Of a stretch of DNA of 64,000 nt, positions 1 through 7,944 are shown one piece after another; the first letter of the stretch is position 1, and each line of letters begins with the position of its first letter. The stretch lies in NCBI RefSeq assembly GCF_019974135.1, contig NZ_AP025017.1:2356001-2420000 (forward strand), written 5' to 3'. The notes below the pieces were generated by a model that did not search any database, was not told where the DNA came from, and was given only the letters and a program-made list of their open reading frames with translations. The position numbers and the translations under genes are program-made. The DNA comes from Actinomyces capricornis. GTDB lineage: Bacteria > Actinomycetota > Actinomycetes > Actinomycetales > Actinomycetaceae.

Positions 1-270
1 TGGTCACCATACTGGTCCTGCGGATCGCTCAGGGGCCCAAGAGCGAGCGCAATGCCATACCCTGGGGAGGGCTGCCCAGCTCGCGCCGACGGTCCATGCC
101 GACTCACCGCCGCGGCTCCCGGTTACCCCTGCCGTCCACTCGCGGTCGACTATCGAGCGCCGCGGCCCGCTGCGCGGCGCTGCCGGGGTCTGCTGTCTGA
201 TCCGCTGCTTGATCGCCGGCTGGGGCTGACGGCCCGCGATGCCGTAGGCTGGGGCGGCGCCGCGGCGCAC
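1..270. other. Region without a recognisable gene
   Basis: Open frames cover this stretch on both strands, but their translations are Arg/Pro/Ala-rich, run across the tRNA-Arg that follows, and show no domain or ribosome binding site. I see no gene here. It is the upstream flank of the tRNA and may hold its promoter. Confidence 0.5.
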
Positions 271-346
271 GCCTCCGTAGCTCAATGGATAGAGCATCGG
301 CCTTCTAATCCGCAGGTTCCCGGTTCGAGTCCGGGCGGGGGCACCA
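271..346 (+). tRNA. tRNA-Arg (anticodon TCT)
   Basis: A full cloverleaf is readable. The seven-base acceptor strand GCCTCCG pairs with CGGGGGC, followed by discriminator A and an encoded CCA. The T arm carries GGTTCGAGTCC and the anticodon loop reads CTTCTAA, giving TCT (reads AGA). The anticodon stem has mismatches at its first and last pair (T-C and C-T). The gene marks the left edge of a run of accessory genes extending to about 6.3 kb, so it may have served as an integration site. I did not find a second copy of its 3' end to prove that. Confidence 0.93.
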
Positions 347-525
347 ACGATTCTTCAGTGATCCCAACGACGATGCCAACGATTGCTGCCTCTCCGCCGA
401 TACGCCGGGGAGGCCTGGTTGAGGCCTGGCCGTGGTGGGGTGCATCCTGGAGGCGAGGATCGATCGAGAGCCAGCACATGACCGTGAGAGCGGAGTCCCG
501 AGGTCCACCGGTTCCAAGACGCAGA

Positions 526-558
526 TATGGGGGCGCCCCATGTAGGGGCGCCCCCATA
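526..558. terminator. Bidirectional rho-independent-type hairpin
   Basis: A perfect 14-bp inverted repeat (TATGGGGGCGCCCC and its complement) with a 5-base loop. It lies just downstream of the minus-strand gene ending at 576 and downstream of the tRNA-Arg, so it can end transcription from both sides. There is no long T tract, as is common in high-GC actinobacteria. Confidence 0.65.
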
Positions 559-575
559 CGGGAGAGCACTGCTGG

Positions 576-845
576 TCAACTCGAGAGGGAGTCCAGGGAG
601 GTCAGCAGCCTGGATGCAGCACCGGTGAAGTATGTGCTATGAGTCACCTTTACGGTGTCAAGGGAGTCGGCCCCGACGAGGACGATATTCATCTCGGGGT
701 GGTCGTGGTACTCGATCTCTGCGGCGCGGTAGGCGGTGGTGGCCGCCTCGACGTCGTCGCCGAACGACTCGTGGGAGATGAGTTCGTCACGGCTGCGATC
801 GTAGATGAGTAGGAACTGCTGGATGTGGTCAGTCCTTGCTGTCAT
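576..845 (-). CDS. Hypothetical protein, 89 aa (small accessory family)
   Basis: I do not recognise a family. The protein is 89 residues, acidic, with a central motif AYRAAEIEYHDHPEMNI. A recognisable relative of this motif (TYRTAEIDRHDNLEMNI) occurs on the other side of the IS element at about 2320-2375, and the DNA there is roughly 80% alike. The start overlaps the stop of the gene upstream (842-844), suggesting translational coupling. No signal peptide or membrane segment. It ends shortly before the hairpin at 526-558. Probably the last gene of a short minus-strand operon whose middle was replaced by the IS3 element. Confidence 0.6.
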   Translation of the reverse strand: MTARTDHIQQFLLIYDRSRDELISHESFGDDVEAATTAYRAAEIEYHDHPEMNIVLVGADSLDTVKVTHSTYFTGAASRLLTSLDSLSS

Positions 846-1027
846 GATAGCTCCTCGCGTCTGGAGGCGAGCATAGCCCGGACCTGTCGGAAGAGCTCGG
901 TGAGTCTTGCCTCATCCTCGGGGCTGGGCCGGGGGCCTCCGTCGAGCCCAATGTACATCTTCGACAGGAGGAGTGCCCACTCCTGCGCGAGGGAGGCGCC
1001 GTCCTGCTTGTAGTTCTCTCCCAGCAC
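842..1027 (-). pseudogene. 5'-truncated hypothetical gene at the IS3 left end
   Basis: About 60 codons from the IS boundary to the stop at 842 read as a plausible protein tail: WALLLSKMYIGLDGG, then an acidic helix EDEARLTELFRQVRAML. Upstream of this the open frame continues only into IS DNA, so the native start and N-terminus are gone. The stop overlaps the start of the 89-aa gene (576-845), the usual sign of an operon. Function unknown; the remnant is probably not expressed as a native protein unless the IS supplies a start. Confidence 0.5.
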
Positions 1028-1056
1028 TGGAGTGGGTGGTGTTTCTCGGACAGGGG
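1028..1056 (+). repeat. IS3 left terminal inverted repeat
   Basis: Starts TGGAGTG and continues through a shared GTGTTT and TCGGAC block. It matches the reverse complement of 2275-2303 at about 24 of 29 positions. Confidence 0.75.
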
Positions 1057-1095
1057 GATATTTTCGTCTCCCTTTTGATCCGATAGGATGGAGCC

Positions 1096-1380
1096 ATGTC
1101 AAGGGCGAAGTACTCTGAGGAGTTCAAGGCACAGGTGGTGCGCGAGGTGATCGACAAAGAACGGTCGATCGCATCGGTGGCCGCCTCCTACGACCTGATA
1201 CCCCAGACCGTGGGCAACTGGGTCGCGAAGTACAAGAAGGAGCACAGCAGCGAAGAGGAAAGACAGGCAGCGGCTGAGGCTGCAGAGGTAGCCCGCCTGA
1301 AAAAGCAGGTCCGCGAACTGCAGCAGGAGAACGAGTTCCTGAAAAAAGCGGCGGCCTTCTTCGCGAAGGAACAGCAGTGA
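1096..1380 (+). CDS. IS3-family transposase OrfA (helix-turn-helix)
   Basis: A 94-residue protein with an N-terminal helix-turn-helix (residues about 5-55: YSEEFKAQVVREVI, then SIASVAASYDLIPQTVGNW). A C-terminal leucine-zipper-like helix follows (VARLKKQVRELQQENEFLKK), as in OrfA of IS3 elements, which bind the terminal repeats and multimerise. An A6G run at 1342-1348 near the 3' end is the typical place for programmed -1 frameshifting into OrfB, which lies in the -1 frame. The stop TGA overlaps a GTG at 1377. Confidence 0.92.
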   Translation: MSRAKYSEEFKAQVVREVIDKERSIASVAASYDLIPQTVGNWVAKYKKEHSSEEERQAAAEAAEVARLKKQVRELQQENEFLKKAAAFFAKEQQ

Positions 1381-2262
1381 GTCAGAAGTACGAGCTCATC
1401 AATCGCGAAGAAGGCAACTACCCCATCTCATCGATGTGCCGCTGGGCGAGGGTATCACGCTCGGGATACTACTCCTGGAGAGGCCGCCCCCAGTCTCGCC
1501 GGGATATCAGAAGAAAAGATCTGGAGGCTTTAGTCAGGGCTGAATTCGAGGCCTCTGATGGCACCTACGGGTATCGGCGCATCACTGCCCGCCTAGGACG
1601 GCGCGGCGTGGTGGTGCACCGTGACACGGTGCGCTACCTCATGCGCCAGGCCGGCCTGATCGCCGCCAGGCCGCGCCGAAAGGTCCGCACCACCACCCCG
1701 GCCGCAGATGTGAACTCCAGGCCCGATCTGGTGGAACGCGACTACCGCCGCCAAGGCACCGGGAAGGAAATGGGTGGGGGACATCACCTATATCCGCACC
1801 TGGGAGGGATTCGTCTACCTGGCCACCATCCTGGACTGCGCCACAAAGAAAGTCGTTGGCTATGCGATGGCGGATCACATGAGAACCTCCCTGGTATGCG
1901 AGGCCATCGATATGGCCGTGCGCAACTGCCCTATTATCCGAGGTGAGACGATCTTCCACTCCGACCGGGGCTCTCAATACACCTCCGAGCAGTTCTCGGC
2001 ACATCTGAACAGGTATGGCATCCGGGCCTCGGTAGGGCGGACCGGGGTGTGCTGGGATAACGCCTGGGCAGAGTCCTTCAATGCCACACTCAAGAACGAG
2101 AGGGCCCACCGCATGGTCTACCCCACACGCAAGAAAACCATGAACGATATTGCCTCATGGATCGAGCTGACCTACAATCACACCCGCCTGCACTCAGCCC
2201 TGGGATACCGCACACCCAACGAGGTCGAACGCCAACTCCTGGGACACCAGAAAGCAGCCTGA
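1377..2262 (+). pseudogene. IS3-family transposase OrfB (DDE), frameshifted
   Basis: Frame one runs from 1377 through HTH_21-type sequence (GTYGYRRITARL, about residue 60). Near 1746 the reading shifts: the expected continuation KAPGRKWVGDITY is in the frame starting at 1747. The shift fits a loss of two bases (or gain of one). The downstream frame keeps all catalytic parts: first D in WVGDITY, second D in FHSDRGSQYTS, E in WAESFNATLKNE, then YNHTRLHSALGY. The integrase core is otherwise full length, so this is a recent inactivation or a sequencing error. Confidence 0.85.
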
Positions 2263-2274
2263 CCCACATAACAA

Positions 2275-2303
2275 CCACAGTCCGAAAAACACCCAGCACT
2301 CCA
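2275..2303 (-). repeat. IS3 right terminal inverted repeat
   Basis: Read on the minus strand it begins TGGAGTG and continues through GTGTTT and TCGGAC, matching the left end at 1028-1056. It lies directly after the transposase stop. Confidence 0.75.
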
Positions 2304-2570
2304 ATCACGACCGGTGAGGGCGATGTTCATCTCGAGGTTGTCGTGGCGGTCGATCTCGGCGGTGCGGTAGGTGATGGTTACGTCGACGTCTTCTCTGAAA
2401 GTGAGACGTAGGCGCGCGACCCGCCTCGCCCTCGGGGTGATCCCATCGACCATGGCCGGCAGGCGCTTCGCGCGCCGCATGGCCTCGGCGCCGATGGGGT
2501 GAGTGGCCAGAGGCGCAGTCGGGGCGTCCGGTGGGGCCGGCGGGGCCGGCGGGGCCTGGCCAGGGGTCAA
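2304..2570 (-). pseudogene. 3'-truncated paralogue of the 89-aa gene
   Basis: The frame starts with TTG overlapping the stop of the HTH gene upstream. It has a Pro/Ala-rich N-terminus and contains TYRTAEIDRHDNLEMNI, clearly related to AYRAAEIEYHDHPEMNI in the protein at 576-845. It then runs into the IS right end about 6 residues later, whereas the relative continues for about 35 residues. So the gene lost its 3' end at the IS junction. The TTG start and the odd N-terminus make the exact start uncertain. Function unknown. Confidence 0.5.
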
Positions 2571-2827
2571 GGGGTGCCGGCGACCTGGCCCTCGGCCCGC
2601 CTGAGAACCTCGGATCCCTGCACGCCCAGGGCGCCGGCCAGGGCGTCGAGCTCCCCGACGGTGGGGGCGGGCCCCTCGGCGCGCAGGATGATGCCGACGC
2701 GGTTGAGGGACATGCCGGTGGTGCGCGAGAGCCGGCGCTGGGACAGGCCCACCTCCTCCTGGCGTCCAACGAGGATCGCGATCACTGCGAGGTCGAGGGG
2801 CTCCAAGGGCTTGGGCTTACGAGGCAT
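2567..2827 (-). CDS. Small helix-turn-helix (XRE-like) regulator
   Basis: An 86-residue basic protein with an HTH of the XRE/Cro type at about residues 28-70 (GLSQRRLSRTTGMSLNRVGIIL, then VGELDALAGALGV). The ATG at 2825-2827 is preferred over an upstream ATG because it gives the compact domain. It is transcribed divergently from another small HTH gene (2904). The two proteins share the segment VGEL..(A/L)(I/L)AGALG...(A/S)E(L/V)..RAE, so they are paralogues. The likely role is control of the intervening operator and of the downstream accessory genes. Confidence 0.75.
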   Translation of the reverse strand: MPRKPKPLEPLDLAVIAILVGRQEEVGLSQRRLSRTTGMSLNRVGIILRAEGPAPTVGELDALAGALGVQGSEVLRRAEGQVAGTP

Positions 2828-2847
2828 AACGAAAGTGTACCAAAATA

Positions 2848-2881
2848 GGTGCACAGTGGAGTGTGCCTTGAAAAATGCACC
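2848..2881. promoter_or_regulatory. Candidate operator between divergent HTH genes
   Basis: The short region between the two starts holds an inverted repeat GGTGCA (2848-2853) and TGCACC (2876-2881), with a further GTGC-type half site between them. In an intergenic gap of only 76 bases flanked by two HTH genes, this is the natural binding site for one or both products. Inference from position and symmetry only. Confidence 0.4.
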
Positions 2882-2903
2882 GAAGTGGGTTCAGGATGGC
2901 GCC

Positions 2904-3224
2904 ATGACAGTGACCCCATTTCGGTACGCCATGGATGAGGCGATCCTCTCCGAGGTCCGCGCAGCGATCCGCCAGTCCAGGGTGCCGCTCAAGGACCTGG
3001 CCCGCGACGCGGGCGTGAGCTCCAGTGCCGTCCACCGCACGGTGATCGGGAGCGCCGCCCTGTCGGTGGGCGAGCTCAGCGCCATCGCCGGCGCCCTGGG
3101 GACCACCGGGGCTGAGCTGATGGAGCGGGCCGAGCAGTCCCTGTCCGGGCCCTGCTCCCGCCATCCCCGGCACCGCGGAGCCGCCCCACGGCTACCAGGC
3201 CCGTCGCGGGGCGGTGCCCCATGA
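2904..3224 (+). CDS. Small helix-turn-helix regulator, paralogue of the divergent gene
   Basis: A 106-residue protein starting at ATG 2904. HTH at about residues 20-55 (VPLKDLARDAGVSSSAVHRTVIG), followed by LSVGELSAIAGALGTTGAELMERAE, the segment shared with the divergent HTH protein. The C-terminal 30 residues are Arg/Pro/Gly-rich and low complexity. The stop overlaps the ATG of the next gene (3221), so it is probably coupled to the phage-like cassette downstream and may control it. Confidence 0.72.
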   Translation: MTVTPFRYAMDEAILSEVRAAIRQSRVPLKDLARDAGVSSSAVHRTVIGSAALSVGELSAIAGALGTTGAELMERAEQSLSGPCSRHPRHRGAAPRLPGPSRGGAP

Positions 3225-3736
3225 ACGCGATCCTGGAGGTGGCGGCCGACAGCACGGTCTGGCGGGATCCGGCATGGAGGGACCCGGCCTGGCTGACCGC
3301 CATGGCCGGCATGCTCTCGGCCCTCATGGGGGCGCTGGCCGGTGGACTGACGGGGCGCCGCGGGCAGGGCCGGGCCCTGGGCGCCCTCACCGGGGCCGAG
3401 GCGCAGGCCCGCCCCGGGGAGCACCGGACGTCGTCGGCGAGCACTGCGGGCGGCGCCGCCCCGGGCCCCGGTCCGACCGGCCCCCACGAGATGAGGATGC
3501 GCGAGGACCTGGACCGGGTCCAGGAGGCCGTTGCGCGACTAGAGACCAGCATGTCCCGCCTTGACTCAAAGGTGGATGTGCTCATGGACATGGTGGTGGA
3601 CTCAGAGCGCCACGCCCGCGAGCGCGATGCCGCGCTGAGGGCGGAGGCCATCTGCGACCGCGAAGCCATGATCACGCGGATCGACGCCCTGGAGGCAGGG
3701 CGGTCGGGCCAGGAGGGGCGCTGCGCCGACCAATGA
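3221..3736 (+). CDS. Hypothetical coiled-coil protein, phage-like
   Basis: 171 residues, no family recognised. The N-terminus holds a short hydrophobic stretch (about 25-45, [19 protein letters not shown]), which may be one membrane segment. A Gly/Pro-rich linker follows, then a long acidic coiled coil (about 90-165, [20 protein letters not shown]). The layout resembles small membrane-anchored proteins found next to phage lysis or tail-fibre genes. It overlaps the HTH gene by ATGA and precedes the fibre gene by about 100 bases. Confidence 0.6.
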   Translation: MNAILEVAADSTVWRDPAWRDPAWLTAMAGMLSALMGALAGGLTGRRGQGRALGALTGAEAQARPGEHRTSSASTAGGAAPGPGPTGPHEMRMREDLDRVQEAVARLETSMSRLDSKVDVLMDMVVDSERHARERDAALRAEAICDREAMITRIDALEAGRSGQEGRCADQ

Positions 3737-3842
3737 GCCCGGTGCCCTGCCCTCAGGGCCGGATCCGCTCGGACGTACTGGAGGCCAGTCGTCCTTCCCC
3801 CCGGGTCCTGGACCCGAATCCCAACAATGGCTAAGGAGGCCA

Positions 3843-4703
3843 ATGATGACCAAGAAGATCGAGACCGCTGCGGCGGAGGCCCGCGCCCCCTACGGGCGAG
3901 TGACGGGCCGATGGGTCGACCCCATGGGGCGGCCGGCCACGGGGGAGGTGACCTTCACCCCGTCCCCCTCCTATGTGGCCCTCGCCCAGGCCCACGGGCA
4001 GGCCGGTGTGGTCCAGCCGGTGACGGTCCCGCTGGACTCCCATGGCGCGGTGTCCGTGGATGTGGTGGCCCCCGGGCCCGGTGTCGTCCCTGCCGGGCAG
4101 TGGACGTACACGGTGGTGGTACGGGTCACGGGCCTGGGGTCCCGCACGATGCACGTGCTGGTTCCCCAGGGCGGCTCGGTGGACCTGGCCGATGTGGTCG
4201 GTGATGCCGAGTCCGGTGCCCGATGCCACTCCGATGCCCTGCAGGCCGGCTCCTCGCGGGAGGGTCGGCGTCTGGAGTCCCTGGAGGCGCGCGTTGAGGA
4301 GCTCGCCAAGGAGCGCCCTGCCGGGGACCTGAGCGGCTACCTGCGCACGGAGGTGGCCCAGGCCACCTATGCGACCCGGGCGGCCCTGGAGGAGGCCGTG
4401 CGCGCCGCTCGCTCCGTCGGGCCCGTCGGGCCTGCGGGCCCGCGTGGCCCGGAGGGTCGGGCGGGTCAGGCCGGCCCCCGCGGTGCGCAGGGCGAGCGGG
4501 GGCAGACCGGTCCTGCGGGTCCCGCCGGTCCGGCAGGGCCCCGCGGAGCGGTGGGACCGGCCGGTCCCGCAGGCCAGGCGGGTCCGCAGGGTCCGGCCGG
4601 TGCGCGCGGACCCGCGGGGGTCGGCGTCCTGGTCCTGGACCTCGAGGCTCCCGTCCCCGCCGACACCGCCGAGGGGACCCTCATCATCCGGAGGGCGGCA
4701 TGA
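3843..4703 (+). CDS. Phage tail-fibre-like protein with collagen-like repeat
   Basis: 286 residues; TAAGGAGG lies just ahead of tandem ATGs. The N-terminal half (about 15-115) looks like a beta-rich head: [23 protein letters not shown] resembles minor tail or fibre adaptor domains. Next is a short coiled coil ([14 protein letters not shown], about 140-155). Residues about 192-259 are some 22 collagen-type Gly-X-Y triplets. The short C-terminal tip ends in a small hydrophobic beta segment. Trimeric fibre architecture is inferred from the repeat. The next gene overlaps its stop. Confidence 0.72.
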   Translation: MMTKKIETAAAEARAPYGRVTGRWVDPMGRPATGEVTFTPSPSYVALAQAHGQAGVVQPVTVPLDSHGAVSVDVVAPGPGVVPAGQWTYTVVVRVTGLGSRTMHVLVPQGGSVDLADVVGDAESGARCHSDALQAGSSREGRRLESLEARVEELAKERPAGDLSGYLRTEVAQATYATRAALEEAVRAARSVGPVGPAGPRGPEGRAGQAGPRGAQGERGQTGPAGPAGPAGPRGAVGPAGPAGQAGPQGPAGARGPAGVGVLVLDLEAPVPADTAEGTLIIRRAA

Positions 4704-5209
4704 GCCTGTTCTCCTGGCCTGATTCCTGGTGGTCCAATGGCGGGGTGGCGGCCGACCGCTCCCGGGGGTCCTTCACCTGGACCGGGGCGACGGGCACCAT
4801 CGGCGTCTACACCGCCCGGGCCACCGGCCGCATCGCCCCGTCCTACCTCGCCCGGGTGCGCTACACCGCCGCCGAGCCCACGCAGGTCGGCTTCCAGGCC
4901 GCCCGCTACGCCCGGCCCGGGGGAGTCCAGCCGCTGGGGATCGAGTCCCTGGCCACCGCGGTCCTGCCCGCCTCCGCGCAGGAGCGCACCCATGAGATCG
5001 AGCTGCGCGTGAGCACCTCGGGGCTGGGCTCGTGGCGGCCGATCATCCACCCCAGGACGGCGGGGATCGTCATCCTGGGGGTGGAGATCCTCCCGAAGGC
5101 CGGCGATGGGATGCGCGTGCTCCTGGCGGACGGCTCTCAGGGCGCCCTGCGCGTGATGGAGGGCGACCGGGAGGTACCGGTGGCCCGGATCGAGGAGTAC
5201 CGGCGATGA
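4700..5209 (+). CDS. Phage structural-like protein, 169 aa
   Basis: No family recognised with confidence. Aromatic-rich start ([14 protein letters not shown]), then a beta-rich sequence with alternating hydrophobic residues ([20 protein letters not shown]), like carbohydrate-binding or receptor-binding phage tail domains. It overlaps the fibre gene by four bases and the next gene by ATGA, so the three are translated as a unit. A tail-tip or receptor-binding role is inferred only from neighbours. Confidence 0.55.
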   Translation: MSLFSWPDSWWSNGGVAADRSRGSFTWTGATGTIGVYTARATGRIAPSYLARVRYTAAEPTQVGFQAARYARPGGVQPLGIESLATAVLPASAQERTHEIELRVSTSGLGSWRPIIHPRTAGIVILGVEILPKAGDGMRVLLADGSQGALRVMEGDREVPVARIEEYRR

Positions 5210-6078
5210 GGACTCTTGAGACTGTCAGGGACCTGCTCAGTGCCACGGGGCTGTCGGGCTCGGTGTCGACCCGGGGCTACTACCGCAGTGCCGATGGGGC
5301 GGGGATGGAGTGGCGGATCGCCTCGGCGCCTCCCGCGGGCGCGCTGGGGCTGGTCTCGGTGCCGACGGCGGATGGGGGCGTGGCTGTGCCCACGGGCCTG
5401 CCGTCGGGCCCACCGCGCCCGGCCCAGCACTCCGGGGCGGTGAGCGACCTCCTGCGACGGGCCTACACCTTCCGCGATGAGGGCGGCACCGACCTGAGGT
5501 GGAACGCCCAGCGCCAGGGGCCGGGACTGTCGCGCACCCCGGTGCACTCCAGCCAGCCCAAGCCCTACCCGGTGACCTGCTCCCACTTCGTGGGCATGGT
5601 CCTGGCCGGCTGGGAGTACCGCACGACGACGTACGTCGCCGACAGCAATACCCGCACCGGCTGGTACGTGCCCCTGGGGGTGGAGCCGCGCAGGGCCGAG
5701 ATCTGGCAGGCCCACCGCCTGGCGCGCCTGCTGTTCGTGCGCGGGGACCTGTGGTTCACCGACGGCACGGACATCGAGCGCGGGGACCTGCTCTTCTTCG
5801 CCGAGCAGGACCCGGAGAGGTCCTATGAGCGGGTCCGCACGGGGGTGGTCCAGCCCTACTTCGGCAACGTCTACCACGTGGCGATCAACCTGGGCGGCGG
5901 CCGGCTCCTGCAATCGGCCACCCCGACCAGCCCCACGGGGGTCTACGAGACCGAGATGTACCGCTCCCTGCGCGAGACCCTGTGCTGGGCGGCCCGCCCG
6001 GCATGGGTGCCCCCGCAGGGCACGGCGATGTCGGCCTGGATCGGTCAGCACGAGTGCCCCCTGGCCCCCGCCAGATGA
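5206..6078 (+). CDS. NlpC/P60-like cell-wall peptidase, phage-associated
   Basis: 290 residues from the ATG that overlaps the previous stop. The C-terminal two thirds show an NlpC/P60-type arrangement. A cysteine sits at the start of a helix (PVTCSHFVGMVLAGW, about residues 124-138), then GDLLFF (about 192), then YHVAINLGGGRLLQS with the candidate catalytic His (about 225). This is the order Cys, GD-, His seen in the family. In phages such proteins open the cell wall from the tail tip. Last intact gene of the cassette; the peptidase call rests on motif order, not on a search. Confidence 0.6.
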   Translation: MRTLETVRDLLSATGLSGSVSTRGYYRSADGAGMEWRIASAPPAGALGLVSVPTADGGVAVPTGLPSGPPRPAQHSGAVSDLLRRAYTFRDEGGTDLRWNAQRQGPGLSRTPVHSSQPKPYPVTCSHFVGMVLAGWEYRTTTYVADSNTRTGWYVPLGVEPRRAEIWQAHRLARLLFVRGDLWFTDGTDIERGDLLFFAEQDPERSYERVRTGVVQPYFGNVYHVAINLGGGRLLQSATPTSPTGVYETEMYRSLRETLCWAARPAWVPPQGTAMSAWIGQHECPLAPAR

Positions 6079-6176
6079 GGGCCTGAGGACCGACCAGGAC
6101 CGACCAGGAACGGCCCGGGCGCAGGGCAGGCGCACGGGCGGTCAGGCCCTACCGGGCCATGAGAGGAAAGGAGGCA

Positions 6177-6296
6177 ATGATGAGCGCGGGCGCCCCACAG
6201 GAACACGCGAGAGCATGGGGCGCCCGCGCTCCTGCGCGGCGGCGCGCGCCGTCGGCAGGCGCCATCGAGCGGCGCCGTGGTTGCCCCGTGAGGTAA
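6177..6296 (+). CDS. Possible 39-aa ORF or remnant after the phage cassette
   Basis: A strong ribosome site (AAAGGAGG) precedes tandem ATGs at 6177 and 6180. The frame encodes 39 residues, Arg/Ala-rich, ending at TAA 6294. The frame runs through a 16-bp inverted repeat, so the peptide is probably not functional. The ribosome site may be the remains of a deleted following gene such as a holin. Low confidence as a gene. Confidence 0.25.
   Translation: MMSAGAPQEHARAWGARAPARRRAPSAGAIERRRGCPVR
6182..6231. terminator. Hairpin at the end of the phage-like cassette
   Basis: A perfect 16-bp inverted repeat (6182-6197 and 6216-6231, GAGCGCGGGCGCCCCA and complement) with an 18-base loop. Position after the last cassette gene and before the GTPase genes suits a terminator. 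Confidence 0.55.
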
Positions 6297-6348
6297 TCGC
6301 CTTGGCTCAATCTGCGAATTTGGTGGGAACTGCTCTTAGGGTTGGGTC

Positions 6349-7944
6349 ATGCCCGTACCTGCTTCCCCGCGCCGCGCTGAGGAAGACGTTCCCGTCTCCG
6401 CCCTGTCCCGTGCCCAGCTGCTCGATGTCCTCACCGACCTGCTCCACGACCTCGACCAGCTCGATCTGACGCTGCGCGCCGAGGGCGTGGAGGAGGACCG
6501 CGTCCTCCACGCCAGCCTCACCGGCCAGGTGCGCGACCAGGTCATCCCCCGCCTGCAGGACGCCGACATCCCCTCGATCGTCGTCGTCGGCGGCTCCACG
6601 GGGGCGGGCAAGTCCACCCTGGTCAACTCGATCCTCGACCAGGAGGTCACCGAGGCCGGGGTCCTGCGCCCCACCACCCGCACCCCGGTCCTGGTGGTCA
6701 ATCCCGAGGACGAGGAGTCCCTGGCCGGCCACCCCCTCACGGAGGCCTGCCTCCAGGTCTCCTCCCCGGCGATCCCGGCGGGCCTGGCCCTCATCGACGC
6801 CTCCGACCTGGACTCGGTGCACGAGGCCAACCGGGCCCTGGCCGGCCGGCTCCTGGACGCCGCTGACCTGTGGCTGTTCGTCACCACCGCCGCCCGCTAC
6901 GGCGACCAGACGCCCTGGGCCACGCTGGAGGAGGCGGCCGGGCGCGAGACCCCCATCGCCGTGGTGCTCAACCGGGTCCCCTCCACCATCCTGTCGGAGG
7001 TGCGCCGCGACCTGGCTGCGCGCCTGCAGACCCTGGGCCTGTCCGAGGCGCCCTTCTTCGTGGTCCCCGATGCGGGCCCCCACGAGGGCATGCTGCCCCG
7101 GGAGTCGGTGGCCGAGGTGCGCGACTGGCTCCAGCTCCTGGCCGGCAGGCACCGCGCCGCGGGCCTGGTGCGGCGGGCCGGCAAGGGCGTGTGGACGGCG
7201 CTGCGCACCGACCTGGCCCGCCTGGCCGAGGCCGCCGACGCCCAGAGGGCCGCGGCCCAGGAGCTGGAGGGCCTGGACACCTCCCTCAGGCAGGCGGCCG
7301 TTGCGAGGCTGCGCATGGACCTGGAGCGCGGATCGGCCGGGGAGGGGGCCACCGCCACCCGCTGGCTCACCCTGGCCTCGGCCGGTGGACCATTGTCGGC
7401 ACTGGCTCAGGGCAACCGGCTGCGCCGGGGATTCCTGGGACGCACTGAGAAGGCCCGCGCCCAGGCCCTGGAGGTCCTGGCCCGGGACGCGCGCGAGGCC
7501 CTGGCCGCCCACCTCCAGGCCGCCATCGTCGGCCTGCTGCGCAGGAGCGAGCAGACCTGGGAGGAGGCCGGGGCCGGCGAGCGCGCCACGCGGCTCCTGG
7601 GGCAGGGTGATCCGCCGGCCACCACGATCGAGGCCTGGGCCGGCTACCTGGCGGCCAATGTCAAGGCGGCCCCCAAGGGCCTGAGCCCCCACAGTGCGGT
7701 GGACCTGCTCGTGGCCAGCGCCTGCGGGGTCGAGGGCGCCGTCAGTGCGGCACGGCGCCTGGGCCTGGAGGCCCAGGTGGTCGAGGCGCGCTCCTTGCTG
7801 ATGGAGGCCGTGGAGGAGGCGCTGACCGCTACTGTTCCTCCTGGAGCGGCCGCCTCCCTCGCGCCCGCCTCCGGGTTCGCCGCGGCCCTGCGCCTGCGCG
7901 CCGGCGAGCTCAAGCCCTTCACCCGCCCCGGAGCCTCAGCATGA
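6349..7944 (+). CDS. Dynamin-like GTPase, first of a pair
   Basis: 531 residues. P-loop GGSTGAGKST at about 80-89; G3 region LIDASDLDS at about 146-154 (degenerate, without the usual DxxG); G4 NRVP at about 207. The rest is helical (HPDs with many Ala/Leu/Glu), as in dynamin-like or stress GTPases of actinobacteria. Its stop overlaps the start of the next GTPase gene, so the two are almost certainly one transcript and likely form a hetero-oligomer. Bacterial dynamin pairs remodel membranes at septa or under stress; that role is inferred. Confidence 0.8.
   Translation: MPVPASPRRAEEDVPVSALSRAQLLDVLTDLLHDLDQLDLTLRAEGVEEDRVLHASLTGQVRDQVIPRLQDADIPSIVVVGGSTGAGKSTLVNSILDQEVTEAGVLRPTTRTPVLVVNPEDEESLAGHPLTEACLQVSSPAIPAGLALIDASDLDSVHEANRALAGRLLDAADLWLFVTTAARYGDQTPWATLEEAAGRETPIAVVLNRVPSTILSEVRRDLAARLQTLGLSEAPFFVVPDAGPHEGMLPRESVAEVRDWLQLLAGRHRAAGLVRRAGKGVWTALRTDLARLAEAADAQRAAAQELEGLDTSLRQAAVARLRMDLERGSAGEGATATRWLTLASAGGPLSALAQGNRLRRGFLGRTEKARAQALEVLARDAREALAAHLQAAIVGLLRRSEQTWEEAGAGERATRLLGQGDPPATTIEAWAGYLAANVKAAPKGLSPHSAVDLLVASACGVEGAVSAARRLGLEAQVVEARSLLMEAVEEALTATVPPGAAASLAPASGFAAALRLRAGELKPFTRPGASA

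Larger units (their letters stand above)
1028..2303 (+). mobile_element. IS3-family insertion sequence, about 1276 bp
   Basis: Two overlapping transposase frames are bounded by imperfect terminal inverted repeats of about 29 bp (1028-1056 and 2275-2303, about 24 matches), both beginning TGGAGTG. Ends of the form TG...CA and size fit IS3. The bases immediately outside (CAC on the left, ATC on the right) do not form a target duplication. The genes on the two sides are fragments of related but different genes. Both points suggest a deletion or recombination after, or instead of, a simple insertion. Confidence 0.88.

Noticed and set aside
52..642. A 196-codon frame spanning the tRNA-Arg
   Set aside because: It reads straight through a complete tRNA gene and has no ribosome site or domain.
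1025..2308. CAC on both sides of the IS3 as a target duplication
   Set aside because: It would require two extra bases at the right end that are not part of the terminal repeat; with the repeat ends as seen (1028 and 2303) the flanks differ.
4411..4620. Gly-Pro-rich repeat as a DNA-level tandem repeat
   Set aside because: The periodicity follows Gly-X-Y codons in frame and the units vary at third positions, so it is a protein repeat and not a satellite.
271..6348. A second copy of the tRNA-Arg 3' end as an attachment site
   Set aside because: No matching segment was noticed by eye downstream, and there is no integrase gene, so integration at the tRNA remains unproven.
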